Positions 42,259 to 51,030 are shown, numbered from the stretch's first letter. The stretch is 64,000 bases of DNA from Kitasatospora aureofaciens (GCF_001188955.3 NZ_JPRF03000043.1:1-64000), one strand, 5' to 3'. Translations and numbers: made by a program. The notes: generated by a model not told the origin, from the letters alone.

Positions 42259-43362
42259 GTGGTGCATCAGCACAAGATCGCCCTGGCTGGGTCGGCTCAT
42301 CTGGAGCTCGTCTCCGGTGTGGTCCAGCTGCGTCCCGAGGACGCGATGTTCGATGCGATGCTGCGGGGCTGGCGGGCTCAGCAGAAGGCGCGGGGGCTTC
42401 AGGACGAGACGGTCGAGGACCGGGAACGGCTGATCCGCCGGTTCCACGAGTTCGCGAACGACTACCCGTGGCAGTGGACGCCGGCCCACATGGACGAGTG
42501 GTCGGTGTGCCTGACCGGCGAGAAGCACCTGGCGCCGTTCACGATTCGCGGCTACCAGGGCATCGTCCGCTTGTTCAGCGAGTTCGTGATCGACAGCCGC
42601 TATGGCTGGGTGCCCGCCTGCGAGGAAGCCTTCGGCGCCTTCCCTGTGGCGATCTGCCACGAGTGGAACACCATCCCGCACCTTCAGGACTACGAAGGCA
42701 GCCCGGAGGCCCGGCCGTTCACTCGGGACGAGCTGCAGCGCTTCCTCGACTATGCCGACGACCAGGTCGACCGCGCGGTGCGCGCGAAGCGCAAGGGGGC
42801 CCTGGCCGCCTACCGCGACGCCACCCTTTTCAAGGTCATCTACGGCTGGGGGCTGCGGCGAACCGAGACGTCCAAGCTCGATGTCGTCGACTTCGGACGG
42901 AACCCGCAGGCTCCGCAGTTCGGCCGGTACGGCACCCTCAACGTCCGCTACGGAAAGGCGAAGAAGGGCCAGCAGCCCCGCCGCAGGAACGTGCTATCGG
43001 TGATGGACTGGGCCGTTGAGGCGGTCGCGGACTACGTCGAGAACGTACGGCCGCGGTTCGGGTTCCCCGACCATCCGGCCCTGTGGATCACTGAACGCGG
43101 AGGCCGTCTCCAGCCCGGTTCGATCAACGACCGGTTCGAGGCATACCGCAATGCCCTAAAACTCCCAAAAGACCTAGTTCCACACTCAATCAGACATTCT
43201 TACGTCACCTACCTGACCGAGGACGGAGTGGACCGGCGATTCATCCAGCAGCAGGTCGGCCACGAGTGCGACAGCTCCACGACGATCTACACCCACGTCA
43301 GCGACGACTTCGTGAACACTGCCCTGCACAAGGCACTGGCCCCGGCGTTCGCCGGAGTCTGA
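42259..43362 (+). CDS. Tyrosine recombinase (site-specific integrase), intact copy
   Basis: 367 residues from a GTG. N-terminal core-binding domain (RFHEFANDYPWQWTPAHMDE; PFTIRGYQGIVRLFSEFVID). The catalytic domain has Arg I in IYGWGLRRTETSKLDVVDFG (about 203-222), HSIRHSYVTYLTEDGV (HxxR, about 312-327), GHECDSSTTIYTHVS (His plus the tyrosine nucleophile) and the C-terminal helix NTALHKALAPAF. All five key residues are present. First gene of an operon: 16 bases to the next ATG. An inverted, broken copy is at 51016-51917. Confidence 0.92.
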   Translation: MVHQHKIALAGSAHLELVSGVVQLRPEDAMFDAMLRGWRAQQKARGLQDETVEDRERLIRRFHEFANDYPWQWTPAHMDEWSVCLTGEKHLAPFTIRGYQGIVRLFSEFVIDSRYGWVPACEEAFGAFPVAICHEWNTIPHLQDYEGSPEARPFTRDELQRFLDYADDQVDRAVRAKRKGALAAYRDATLFKVIYGWGLRRTETSKLDVVDFGRNPQAPQFGRYGTLNVRYGKAKKGQQPRRRNVLSVMDWAVEAVADYVENVRPRFGFPDHPALWITERGGRLQPGSINDRFEAYRNALKLPKDLVPHSIRHSYVTYLTEDGVDRRFIQQQVGHECDSSTTIYTHVSDDFVNTALHKALAPAFAGV

Positions 43363-43378
43363 CGGGAAGGACCTGACG

Positions 43379-43732
43379 ATGTCCGCCAAGCTCGACTACC
43401 GCTGGCACCTGCGCAAAGTGATGGCGGACCACGGGATGTTCTCCACCACCGACCTCATCCCGCCGCTCGCCGAACGGGGCATCACCTTGTCGACGAGCCA
43501 GGTCTACCGCCTCGTGGTCGAGCGGCCCGAGCGGCTGAGCCTGAAGATCCTCATGGCCCTGCTCGACATCCTGGACTGCCGCATGGACGACCTCGTCGAG
43601 CCGATCGCCTCGGCCACCGCGGTGAAGAAGCCGAAGACGGCTGCTGCCGCTGGCACCGCACCGCCGGCAGCGGACGGGCTCGGTGACCTGCGGCCCAAGC
43701 GGGCCAGGATCAGGGGTGTCGACCTGCCGTGA
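43379..43732 (+). CDS. Small helix-turn-helix (Cro/C1-type) protein of the recombinase operon
   Basis: 117 residues, ATG with GGAAGGA upstream. YRWHLRKVMADHGMFSTTDL, ERGITLSTSQVYRLVVERPE and LSLKILMALLDILDCRMDDL form the XRE-type DNA-binding fold with its KxxMALLDxLxCxxxDL end. A Lys/Ala/Pro tail follows. The stop overlaps the next start (GTGA). Likely an accessory regulator or directionality factor. Confidence 0.85.
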   Translation: MSAKLDYRWHLRKVMADHGMFSTTDLIPPLAERGITLSTSQVYRLVVERPERLSLKILMALLDILDCRMDDLVEPIASATAVKKPKTAAAAGTAPPAADGLGDLRPKRARIRGVDLP

Positions 43733-46065
43733 CCACCACCGACCAGCCGGCCCGCGCGGTCACGGACCCCGTCGGCCTGATCACGGACCTGATCAGCCAC
43801 GTCGAGAAGGACCTCGACCCCGCGGCCGTCCGGGCTGTGGTCCTCAGCGTCGCCGGTGGCCGCGCAAAGTCGCGCCGGCTCGCCGAAGTCCTGACGGCCC
43901 GCCCCAAGGTCCTGTCCGACGGCAGGTCTCCGGCGCCCCGGGCCATCGGCGACCTGCTGATCGCGCTCCGCAAGGCCGGCGCCACGACGATCTCGCCGTC
44001 GGTCTGCCGCGACTGCGGCAAGCACCTGCGGACCTTCCAGCGCCGAAGCCCGGACTGGTACTGCGGGGTCTGCAACCAGGACACCGTCGAGTGCGCCGCC
44101 TGCGGAACCGCCCGCCGCATCCACACGCGTGACCGGGCCGGCCGACCGCGCTGTTTGATGTGTCCCGACACCGACCCACGCGACCCGGTCGACGTCATCC
44201 ACGAGGTGATCACCACGATCAATCCGGCCGTCGACCGTGAGATCGTCGCCGACGCGGTCCGCCGGTCCGCTCCCCGCCCCTCCTACCAGCAGAAACTTGC
44301 CTGGGCCCTGGAGGACAATCCCCGTCTGCTCACCGGCGAGGGGCACCTGGCTCCCCTTCGCGCCATCCCGCGATTCATCGACCTGCTGCACGCCGCCGAC
44401 GTCGCAGGCATCATCCGACCGGCCTGCCCCCGCTGCCGGCGCGTCGTTCGCATCGACAAGCCTCTCGATGGGCAGCGAGTCTGCCGCAACTGCATCGCCA
44501 AGTCCCGCATTGAGGAGTGCACACGCTGCGGCGCCCGACGCGAGCCCGCCACGCGCGACGCAGAGGGGCGGCCGCTATGTCCAAAGTGCCTGATCACAGA
44601 CCCGGCCAACCTGGAGACCTGCATCATCTGCGGCGAACGCCGCATGGTCTGCACTCGAACCCCGGACGGGCCGATCCGCCCGAACTGCCGCCCCCTGCCC
44701 ACGCTGATCTGCTCAATCTGCGGCCGAACGGCACCCTGCACGCTCTCGAAGCTGACCGGCCAGGCCCGATGCGGCAGTTGCGACCGTCGAGAAGCGCACT
44801 GCACCGTCTGCGGACGCTTCCGGGACATCCACTCCGGCACCACCGACGTCCCTGTCTGCGGCCCCTGCACGAAGCCGGACCCCGAACTCTGGCGCCCCTG
44901 CCCGACCTGCGGTGAGGCCGAACGGCTGACCACACCCGGCCCCTGCCGCCGCTGCACGCTCAAGCAGCGACTCAACGACCTCCTCGCCGACGGCACCGGC
45001 GCCATCCCCCCGAAGCTGCAGGCCCTCCACGACGCGCTGTCCGGCACCCAGAGGACGGCGACGGCCATGAGCTGGCTCTCGAAGGGCATCGTCTCCACCG
45101 TCCTGTCCGACCTGGCCTCCGGCCGACGTCCCCTGACCCACGAGGCCCTGGACGAACTCCCCGACTGCAAAGTCGTCGAGCACATCCGCAGCGTCCTCGT
45201 GGCAGCCGGCGCACTGCCGCCCCGCGACGAGCAGATGTTCCGCCTCGAACGGCATGTGAAGGACCTCGTCGCCTCGCACGCCACCCCCGAAGGTCGGCAG
45301 ATCCTTCACCGATACGCGACCTGGCACCTGATTCGCCGGCTTCGCCGCCGAAGCCGCGGCAACGACATCACGCACACCCAGCTCAACGTCGTACGCGTGC
45401 ACCTGAGGGCCGCCGTCTATCTCCTGGACTGGCTCACGGACCAGGGCCTGACCCTGGCCAGCTGCCGCCAGAGCGACCTGGAACGCTGGATGACCCGAGA
45501 CGAGACTCAACTCCGAACAGAGGCTGGGCACTTCGTGCGCTGGGCTCTCGCCCAGAAGATCGCCCGAGACCTCAGCTTCCCGGCCGTGAAGTGGAACGGC
45601 CCCTCCCAGGCCATGGACGACGACGCCCGCTGGGCCACCGCCCGCCGCCTGCTGCACGACGACACCATCCGGACCGAAGACCGCCTGGCCGGCCTGCTGT
45701 TGCTCCTCTATGCGCAGTGGCCAGCGGCGACATCCCGGCTGACCACCGGCCACATCGAGGAAACCGACCAAACGGTCCGCATCCGCCTCGGCGACGTCGG
45801 AGTCACCTTGCCCGGACCCATCGCCAAGCTGGTAGCCGCCCGTCGCAGCCACGCGGTCCTCGCCCAGACCGACTCCCCCTGGCTCTTCCCCGGCGGCCAG
45901 CCCGGCCGCCCTATCAGCGCCTGGGCGATGGGCGAACGACTCCGCAAGCTCGGCATCCGGCTCGCGGCAACCCGCTCCACCGCGCTGTTCCAGCTCGCTA
46001 CCGAGCTGCCCTCCGCGATCCTCGCCCGCACCCTCGGCATCCACATCACCGTCGCCGTCAAATAG
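43729..46065 (+). CDS. Large zinc-ribbon recombinase-like protein, C-terminus cut by TAG
   Basis: 778 residues. An N-terminal DNA-binding-like segment is followed by at least seven CxxC zinc-ribbon pairs at about 85-410 (VCRDCGKHLRTF; WYCGVCNQDTVECAACGTAR; ACPRCRRVVRIDKPLDGQRV; LICSICGRTAPC; LWRPCPTCGEAERL). The C-terminus resembles a degenerate tyrosine-recombinase fold (LLLLLYAQWPAATSRLTTGH; ATRSTALFQLATELPSAILA; RTLGIHITVAV). A TAG at 46063-46065 stops it, but the same frame continues QQAAAGDWGAYAAQVSHRIN for ~35 codons and would overlap the next gene. Relatives normally read through this motif, so the last ~35 residues are probably lost by mutation. Confidence 0.8.
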   Translation: MTTTDQPARAVTDPVGLITDLISHVEKDLDPAAVRAVVLSVAGGRAKSRRLAEVLTARPKVLSDGRSPAPRAIGDLLIALRKAGATTISPSVCRDCGKHLRTFQRRSPDWYCGVCNQDTVECAACGTARRIHTRDRAGRPRCLMCPDTDPRDPVDVIHEVITTINPAVDREIVADAVRRSAPRPSYQQKLAWALEDNPRLLTGEGHLAPLRAIPRFIDLLHAADVAGIIRPACPRCRRVVRIDKPLDGQRVCRNCIAKSRIEECTRCGARREPATRDAEGRPLCPKCLITDPANLETCIICGERRMVCTRTPDGPIRPNCRPLPTLICSICGRTAPCTLSKLTGQARCGSCDRREAHCTVCGRFRDIHSGTTDVPVCGPCTKPDPELWRPCPTCGEAERLTTPGPCRRCTLKQRLNDLLADGTGAIPPKLQALHDALSGTQRTATAMSWLSKGIVSTVLSDLASGRRPLTHEALDELPDCKVVEHIRSVLVAAGALPPRDEQMFRLERHVKDLVASHATPEGRQILHRYATWHLIRRLRRRSRGNDITHTQLNVVRVHLRAAVYLLDWLTDQGLTLASCRQSDLERWMTRDETQLRTEAGHFVRWALAQKIARDLSFPAVKWNGPSQAMDDDARWATARRLLHDDTIRTEDRLAGLLLLLYAQWPAATSRLTTGHIEETDQTVRIRLGDVGVTLPGPIAKLVAARRSHAVLAQTDSPWLFPGGQPGRPISAWAMGERLRKLGIRLAATRSTALFQLATELPSAILARTLGIHITVAVK

Positions 46066-46153
46066 CAGCAAGCCGCCGCCGGCGACTGGGGCGCCTACGC
46101 CGCCCAGGTCAGCCATCGCATCAACCATCCCCACCAATACGGAGACGACGACC

Positions 46154-46639
46154 ATGCCCCTCGATGACCAGCACATCTGGGCCCTGCTGAAGAACCTCGA
46201 CGATCCCGACCACATGGAGTTCCCTCAGAGCTACGACCACGCCACGACCCGAGCCCGATTCGACCAGCTCGCAGACAGGCTGGCTCAGCGGTTCCGCTGC
46301 ACCTGCACCGTCGATCGAGGCGTCCAGGACGCGAACCACCACGGAACCGTCGTCATCCCCACCAGTGCAACGGCCAGCGGCGACCACATCACCATCACGG
46401 TGAGCAACTACGGCAACCTCGTCGCCGTGACGCTGGGGAACCCCGGCAGCTACGACAAGGAGGAAGAGAACGTCCTCTTCGAGACTGCCGACCGCCGACC
46501 CATCGACGACGAACTCGACGCACTCGGCTATACCGCCGTCTCCGAGCACCTGCTCTGGACCCGATACGACGGCGTCAGCAACCTCGGTACATGCTTCGAG
46601 CCACGAACCTGGTGGGACCGATTCTTCGACTACACCTGA
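46154..46639 (+). CDS. Hypothetical protein downstream of recombinase operon
   Basis: 161 residues: HIWALLKNLDDPDHMEFPQS, FDQLADRLAQRFRCTCTVDR, TITVSNYGNLVAVTLGNPGS, LFETADRRPIDDELDALGYT, FEPRTWWDRFFDYT. A compact alpha/beta protein with a Trp/Phe-rich end. Size and style recall polymorphic-toxin immunity proteins, but no family is assigned. Its start overlaps the ancestral end of the zinc-ribbon gene, and its stop is directly followed by the next GTG, so it is part of the same transcript. Confidence 0.7.
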   Translation: MPLDDQHIWALLKNLDDPDHMEFPQSYDHATTRARFDQLADRLAQRFRCTCTVDRGVQDANHHGTVVIPTSATASGDHITITVSNYGNLVAVTLGNPGSYDKEEENVLFETADRRPIDDELDALGYTAVSEHLLWTRYDGVSNLGTCFEPRTWWDRFFDYT

Positions 46640-47116
46640 GTGACCAGTCTCATCGAAGTTCGACTGTTGTCTGAGCCGTCGAGCGGATTCAGGCTGTCAC
46701 CGGAGCACGGAGGCTGCATCGTCGCTCTGGGCCTGCTGGACTTCGTGCTGGACACCCGGAAGCCCGCCGCCTGGCGGGGCTGCTCGCTGTCGGTGCTCGA
46801 GGGAGAGGACGGATGCGGCGGGTTCCGCCACGAACGGATCTGGCGCGGCTGCCGCGACATCGTGAAAGGGGCGCTGGACGAGATCACCGGCGAACGCGAT
46901 CGGCTGCGCGCAGTGAACCGCAGGTTCAACTCCTCCGAACTGCTCAGCTGGTCGAGTCCGCCACGGCCCTGGCCGACGAGGTCGACTCGGCCTGGCTCAC
47001 GCTACGGGCGGACGCCAACCGCGACCACAGCGCCCGCGCCCGGACGGCGATCCACGGCACCGCTGTCGAGGCTGAGAACCGCGAACGCGTCCTGCTGCCC
47101 TACCCTGCCCCGCTGA
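46640..47116 (+). CDS. Hypothetical protein, probably frameshifted near its end
   Basis: The GTG directly follows the upstream TGA. The first ~100 residues look real: LSEPSSGFRLSPEHGGCIVA, FVLDTRKPAAWRGCSLSVLE, IWRGCRDIVKGALDEITGER. Beyond about 46950 this frame becomes Arg/Pro/Thr noise while another frame turns coding-like. No family recognised. Confidence 0.5.
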   Translation: MTSLIEVRLLSEPSSGFRLSPEHGGCIVALGLLDFVLDTRKPAAWRGCSLSVLEGEDGCGGFRHERIWRGCRDIVKGALDEITGERDRLRAVNRRFNSSELLSWSSPPRPWPTRSTRPGSRYGRTPTATTAPAPGRRSTAPLSRLRTANASCCPTLPR

Positions 47117-47464
47117 TCATCACCGGAACCCTGCAACGGGCGGCGGACCAGAAGCGCGAGAACGACGGAAGCATCGTCGCCCGCCTCCAGCTGGTACCCG
47201 ACGAGGAGTTCCGCCAGCACCTCTCCCCCCGTACCCGAATTGCTCGTCTGCCGGCTCGAAGGCGAGCTCGGCGCCCGCGCACTCCAGCAAGACCTGCGCC
47301 CGGGCGATCGCGTGGCGGTGCGCGGCCGCCTGGCGGTCCGCTACTACCGGGGCGACGACGGCATCCCGCGTTCCGCAACCCTGTTCCACGCCGACGGATT
47401 CGGTCCATTTCTCGGCTGCCGACCCAGCCGCCCGCCGGGCGGCCCGGCCGGCAGCTGCCCTTAA
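46945..47464 (+). pseudogene. Hypothetical gene broken by frameshift at a C-run
   Basis: Frame one: QLVESATALADEVDSAWLTL, RERVLLPYPAPLIITGTLQR, SIVARLQLVPDEEFRQHLSP. At CTCTCCCCCCGTACCC (about 47221-47236) the reading must shift to give VPELLVCRLEGELGARALQQ, DLRPGDRVAVRGRLAVRYYR and ATLFHADGFGP, ending at 47464. The second half resembles an OB-fold, single-stranded-DNA-binding-like protein. No independent start is seen. Confidence 0.45.
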
Positions 47465-47799
47465 ACCATCCGGCCGCAGCCCAAGTCCGGCTGTCGGCCC
47501 GATCCCGTCGACGTCCGCGACCAGGTCGTCATCGACGAGATCTGGCCGACAGCCGAATCGCGCGGATGACGCCCCGGCCACGACCACCGAGCGTCGCAGG
47601 CCGCAGCCGGCTCCTCCCGCCAGGGGAGTCACCCGGCGCCGGACTGAGGGGCGGCTCAGGGAACCCATGAGCCACCGGTGGCCGGAGGGCCGGGCACCGG
47701 CCGAAGGAACCGTCGCCCCACAGCCCCGCATCGACTTTAAATTGTGGTAACTTCTTTCTGTCTCCGGGCCCTGGGGACTCACCCCCGAAGGAGTTTGTG
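47465..47799. other. Intergenic with AT-rich leader
   Basis: Mostly GC-rich noise. At 47732-47760 an unusually AT-rich patch (CTTTAAATTGTGGTAACTTC) precedes the ribosome-binding site of the 47800 gene and is the likely promoter. Confidence 0.4.
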
Positions 47800-48549
47800 A
47801 TGATCCCCGCCGGCCGCATCCCCGCAGACGACAAGAGGGCCGCCGAGCTGTTCGGTTTGAGCCTGAGCCGGTACCGCACCGTCCAGCCCTGGAAGAAGTT
47901 CCCCCCGAGCGTCAAGTACCTGCAGAGCCCGGCCGCCAAGGTCCGTGTCTACGACCTCGAGCAGCTCAAGATCCAGGTCATCAACATGATGGTGGAGGAG
48001 GGCGCGAAGCAGGAGAACCCCCTGCTGCCGCGCGACCCCGAAATCCTGCTTCCGCAGAAGGCCGGTGAGGTGCCCCAGCTGAAGCCCGGCGTCACGCTCC
48101 AGGAGAATGACCTGCTCGACCGGTACGAGGCCTACGCGGCCATCCCCGAGAAAGACCGGCCGGCCTGGTCCACCTGGCTGCGGCTGATCGCCCCGCCCAG
48201 CGGCGGCGCCACGACGGCGGGACCCGAGACCGACGACGAGTTCGACATCGCCGGCGCCCGGTATTGGCGGTACCGCACCCTCATGGACTGGAACGCCAAG
48301 CGGATCCCGCAGCACGCGACGGGACATGGCCACGGTCGCCCGGCCGGCCCGGAGACGCCCGGGATCCGTCAGCCGCGGCGCGACTTCATCGAGCGGGTCG
48401 AGAAGACCCGCCGGCTGCTCGCCGACGACCCCAACCGTACCAACGCCGAGCTCGCCCTGGCGCTCGGCGTGAAGTCGGAGCGGACCGTCGAGCGCATCCT
48501 CGCCTTCCTCGAGGAGGAGCGCGCCGGCGGCAACCAGCAGGAGGACTGA
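47800..48549 (+). CDS. Plasmid/phage-type helix-turn-helix protein
   Basis: 249 residues from the ATG at 47800 with GAAGGAG seven bases upstream. N-terminal MerR/excisionase-like segment (AAELFGLSLSRYRTVQPWKK; VRVYDLEQLKIQVINMMVEE). Middle part DRYEAYAAIPEKDRPAWSTW. C-terminal helix-turn-helix TRRLLADDPNRTNAELALAL then GVKSERTVERILAFLEEERA. Resembles regulators or replication-associated proteins of actinobacterial plasmids and integrative elements. Intact and well started. Confidence 0.7.
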   Translation: MIPAGRIPADDKRAAELFGLSLSRYRTVQPWKKFPPSVKYLQSPAAKVRVYDLEQLKIQVINMMVEEGAKQENPLLPRDPEILLPQKAGEVPQLKPGVTLQENDLLDRYEAYAAIPEKDRPAWSTWLRLIAPPSGGATTAGPETDDEFDIAGARYWRYRTLMDWNAKRIPQHATGHGHGRPAGPETPGIRQPRRDFIERVEKTRRLLADDPNRTNAELALALGVKSERTVERILAFLEEERAGGNQQED

Positions 48550-48662
48550 CGCTCGGCGGGCACCCGCTCACGATCACGCCGCCACACGAGCTCACCAGGA
48601 ACGTCGACGGACCATCAAGCTCCTGACCTGCCGAAACGCTGGAAACTCACCAGGCCGAACGG

Positions 48663-49481
48663 TGCCGCGGGCCGCTGCTGGCCGTCACCCCGGACACCGT
48701 GCTGGAAGCCCTCACACCGAGCACCCGGGCCGTCATGCCCGTTCTGTACGGCGGCCGGGCCGTGGACCTCACTCCAATCCGCGGGCACCTGGCCGGCCGG
48801 GGCATCCAGATCGTCGAGGACGCTGCCCACGCCTTCGGCTCCCGCTACCCGAACGGAACCATGGTCGGCGCCGACCCCGCCGTGCTGACCTGCTTCTCGC
48901 ACGACCCGATCAAGAACCTCACCACAGGCCAGGGCGGCACGATCGTCCCCCGCACCCGCGAGGAAGCCGCTGCCCTCCGCAGCCTGCGCCTGTTCGGCAT
49001 CGTCCAGTCCAAGGACGCACGAGCCTCCCTGACCTCCTACGAGGTCCAGGGCCCCGGGATGCGCTTCGACATGTCCCAGCTGAACGCCGCCATCGGCCTC
49101 GCCCAGCTGGAGCGATTCCCGCAGACCGCCGCCGTGCGCCAGCACCTGTGGTGCACCTACCAGGCCGAACTGGCCGGGCTGGACGGCATCCGCCTGGTCG
49201 ACGTAGACGTGGCGAAGACCGTGCCGTTCAACTGCGTGGTGCTCCTTAAGCGTCACCGGGACAACATCTTCCTCCACCTGCGGGAACACGACATCGGCTT
49301 CGCCGTGCACTACCCGCCCAACCACAGCCAGGTCGCGTTCTCGGCCTGGCGCCGGGACCTGCCGGTCACCGGACAGGTCGCCGGCCGGATCCTCGGCCTG
49401 CCGTTCCACCCCTCCATGACCCACGACAGCGTCCGCTACACGGTCGCCGCGCTCGCCGACGCGATCAAGGCCACCTCATGA
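48663..49481 (+). pseudogene. DegT/DnrJ/EryC1 aminotransferase, N-terminal third missing
   Basis: About 270 residues remain of a ~370-residue PLP enzyme. LTPSTRAVMPVLYGGRAVDL; IVEDAAHAFGSRYPNGTMVG (the PLP-contacting Asp-Ala-Ala-His); CFSHDPIKNLTTGQGGTIVP (the PLP lysine in IKNLTTG); GMRFDMSQLNAAIGLAQLER; HYPPNHSQVAF. The frame starts abruptly at about 48663. The first start, the GTG at 48699, has no ribosome-binding site, and the sequence just upstream is a partial copy of the 56.5-kb repeat. Family role: transamination of keto-sugar nucleotides. It overlaps the phosphatase gene by ATGA. Confidence 0.8.
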
Positions 49482-50200
49482 CCGACACCAAGGAGCCGAA
49501 GATGAGCGAGACGTTCCGCCACCCGAAGCGCCACCGCATCCTGGTGGTCTGCCTGGGCAACCACAACCGCTCGCCGCTCGCCGCCGCGGTGCTCGCCTAC
49601 GTCGGCGGGCAGCAGGTCGAGGTCCGCTCGGCCGGGCTGCGCGAGCGCCACGTCGGCGGCCCGGCGCACAGCAACGCCATCCGGGCCGCCGAGGAAGCCA
49701 GCTACGACATCCGCGACCACCGCGCGGTCAAGGTCAACCACCGCATGCTGGAGTGGGCCGACGCGGTACTCGCCATGGACCACGCCGTCCTCACCGAACT
49801 CAAGACCATGACAGACGGCACCCCGGCCGCCGCGAAGCTCGGCCTCTACATCAGCGGCGAGGACGTGCCCGACCCCTGGGAGAGCGACTACAAGGCGTAC
49901 CAGGTGTGCGTGGAGCTCATCCAGGCCGGCGCCGTCCGGCATGTGCTGGATCTGGAGAGCTACGGTCCACGACCGAGAGCAGCACGTCCACGAGACGGTC
50001 GGCAGCGTCCGGCCGACCGTGCTCGGCGGCCCGTCGCGCGATGTCCGCGCGGCGGGCCGGGTCCGTCAGCAGAGGACCGATCGCGGCCTGGAGGGTGTCC
50101 GGCGCGGCCCGGCCGAGCAGGGCCACCGCCGCTCCGGCATCCGCCAGGTGACGGGCGTTGTGCTCCTGCTCGTTCCCGGCCGACGTCGCCAGTGGGATGA
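49478..50200 (+). CDS. Low-molecular-weight protein tyrosine phosphatase-like protein, 3' end lost
   Basis: The start ATG overlaps the DegT stop; the ATG at 49502 is an alternative. The P-loop RILVVCLGNHNRSPLAAAVL has Cys-x5-Arg-Ser. The general acid is in DVPDPWESDYKAYQVCVELI. Length to VRHVLDLES (about 49965) is ~160 residues, the normal family size. After that the frame has no stop and continues as antisense of the MurG-like gene (Arg/Pro noise). The native stop is therefore missing, and the fused tail is spurious. Operon partner of the DegT gene. Confidence 0.75.
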   Translation: MTDTKEPKMSETFRHPKRHRILVVCLGNHNRSPLAAAVLAYVGGQQVEVRSAGLRERHVGGPAHSNAIRAAEEASYDIRDHRAVKVNHRMLEWADAVLAMDHAVLTELKTMTDGTPAAAKLGLYISGEDVPDPWESDYKAYQVCVELIQAGAVRHVLDLESYGPRPRAARPRDGRQRPADRARRPVARCPRGGPGPSAEDRSRPGGCPARPGRAGPPPLRHPPGDGRCAPARSRPTSPVG

Positions 50201-51030
50201 ACACGGCGGCTCGCCCCAGCGCGGTCAGCTCGGCCAGCGTCCCCGCGCCGCTGCGGGAGACGACCACGCCCGCGAGGGCGAGCACGTCCGGCAGCTCCGG
50301 GCCGACAAAACCGGTCACCAGATAGCGGGAGCGCAGGTGCTCCGGAAGCACCGACGCCCGTTCCCGCAGCCGCTCTTCGTGGCTGGGCCCGCACTGGTGG
50401 ACCACATTGGCGTGGCGGAGCAGCCACGGCAGGATCTCACTGACCAGCTCGTTGATCTGCTGAGAGCCCTGCGCGCCACCGGTGATGTACACGGTCGGCA
50501 GCGAGCGGTCGAAGCCCCACAGCCCGAGCGCCTGGATTGCTTTGTCACCCTGGCCGGTCAGCACCTCCGGGCGTACCGGGTTGCCGGTCACCACGGCGGT
50601 GGCGCGGGCGGACTCGGGTAGGAACTGGAGCGTCGACTCTGAGGAGACCGCTACCCGGGTCGCCATCCGGGCCAGGGCCCGATTGCCCAGGCCGAGCCGG
50701 ACGGTCTGCTCGTGGACTACCAGCGGCCGGTGGCACATCCGGGCGGCTACCCCGACCGGCACCGCGACGTAGCCACCCGTGCCGAGCACCACGTCCGGGG
50801 CGAACTCGGCGACTGCGGAACGGGCCTGTGCGGCGCCCAGGGGGACGCGGCCCATGTCCTTCACGTTGGCGGGCGAGATCATCTTGAGCGGGTTGGCGGA
50901 GCGTCGGAGCTTCCCCGTGGCGACGGTCTTGAAAGGGATGGCCTCGGCGGCGGTCACTTTTGCCTCAAGGCCAGTGGCGGTGCCGATCCACAGCACGTCA
51001 AGGGCGCCGCCGGCTTCAGCGAGGCGCGAG
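49917..51030 (-). pseudogene. MurG-like UDP-GlcNAc transferase, both ends damaged
   Basis: From about 51030 the frame gives LDVLWIGTATGLEAKVTAAE, DVVLGTGGYVAVPVGVAARM, PLVVHEQTVRLGLGNRALAR, TVYITGGAQGSQQINELVSE (the UDP-binding Gly-rich loop) and VVVSRSGAGTLAELTALGRA. This is a GT28 glycosyltransferase. The N-terminal GGTGGHxxP loop and ~25 residues are absent; recombinase sequence takes their place. The C-terminal codons past about 49965 are antisense of the phosphatase. Thus the gene was joined at both ends. Conserved paralogues exist in Streptomyces besides the cell-wall murG. Confidence 0.75.

Noticed and set aside
49965..50200. C-terminal extension of the LMW phosphatase
   Set aside because: Arg/Pro-rich and exactly antisense to the conserved end of the MurG-like gene; not native protein.
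49917..51030. Cell-wall murG (essential gene)
   Set aside because: Both ends are missing and the context is mobile, so this is a damaged paralogue, not the division-cluster gene.
48663..51030. A working sugar-nucleotide or nucleoside-antibiotic cluster
   Set aside because: All three genes are truncated or fused; only a relic of such a pathway can be claimed.
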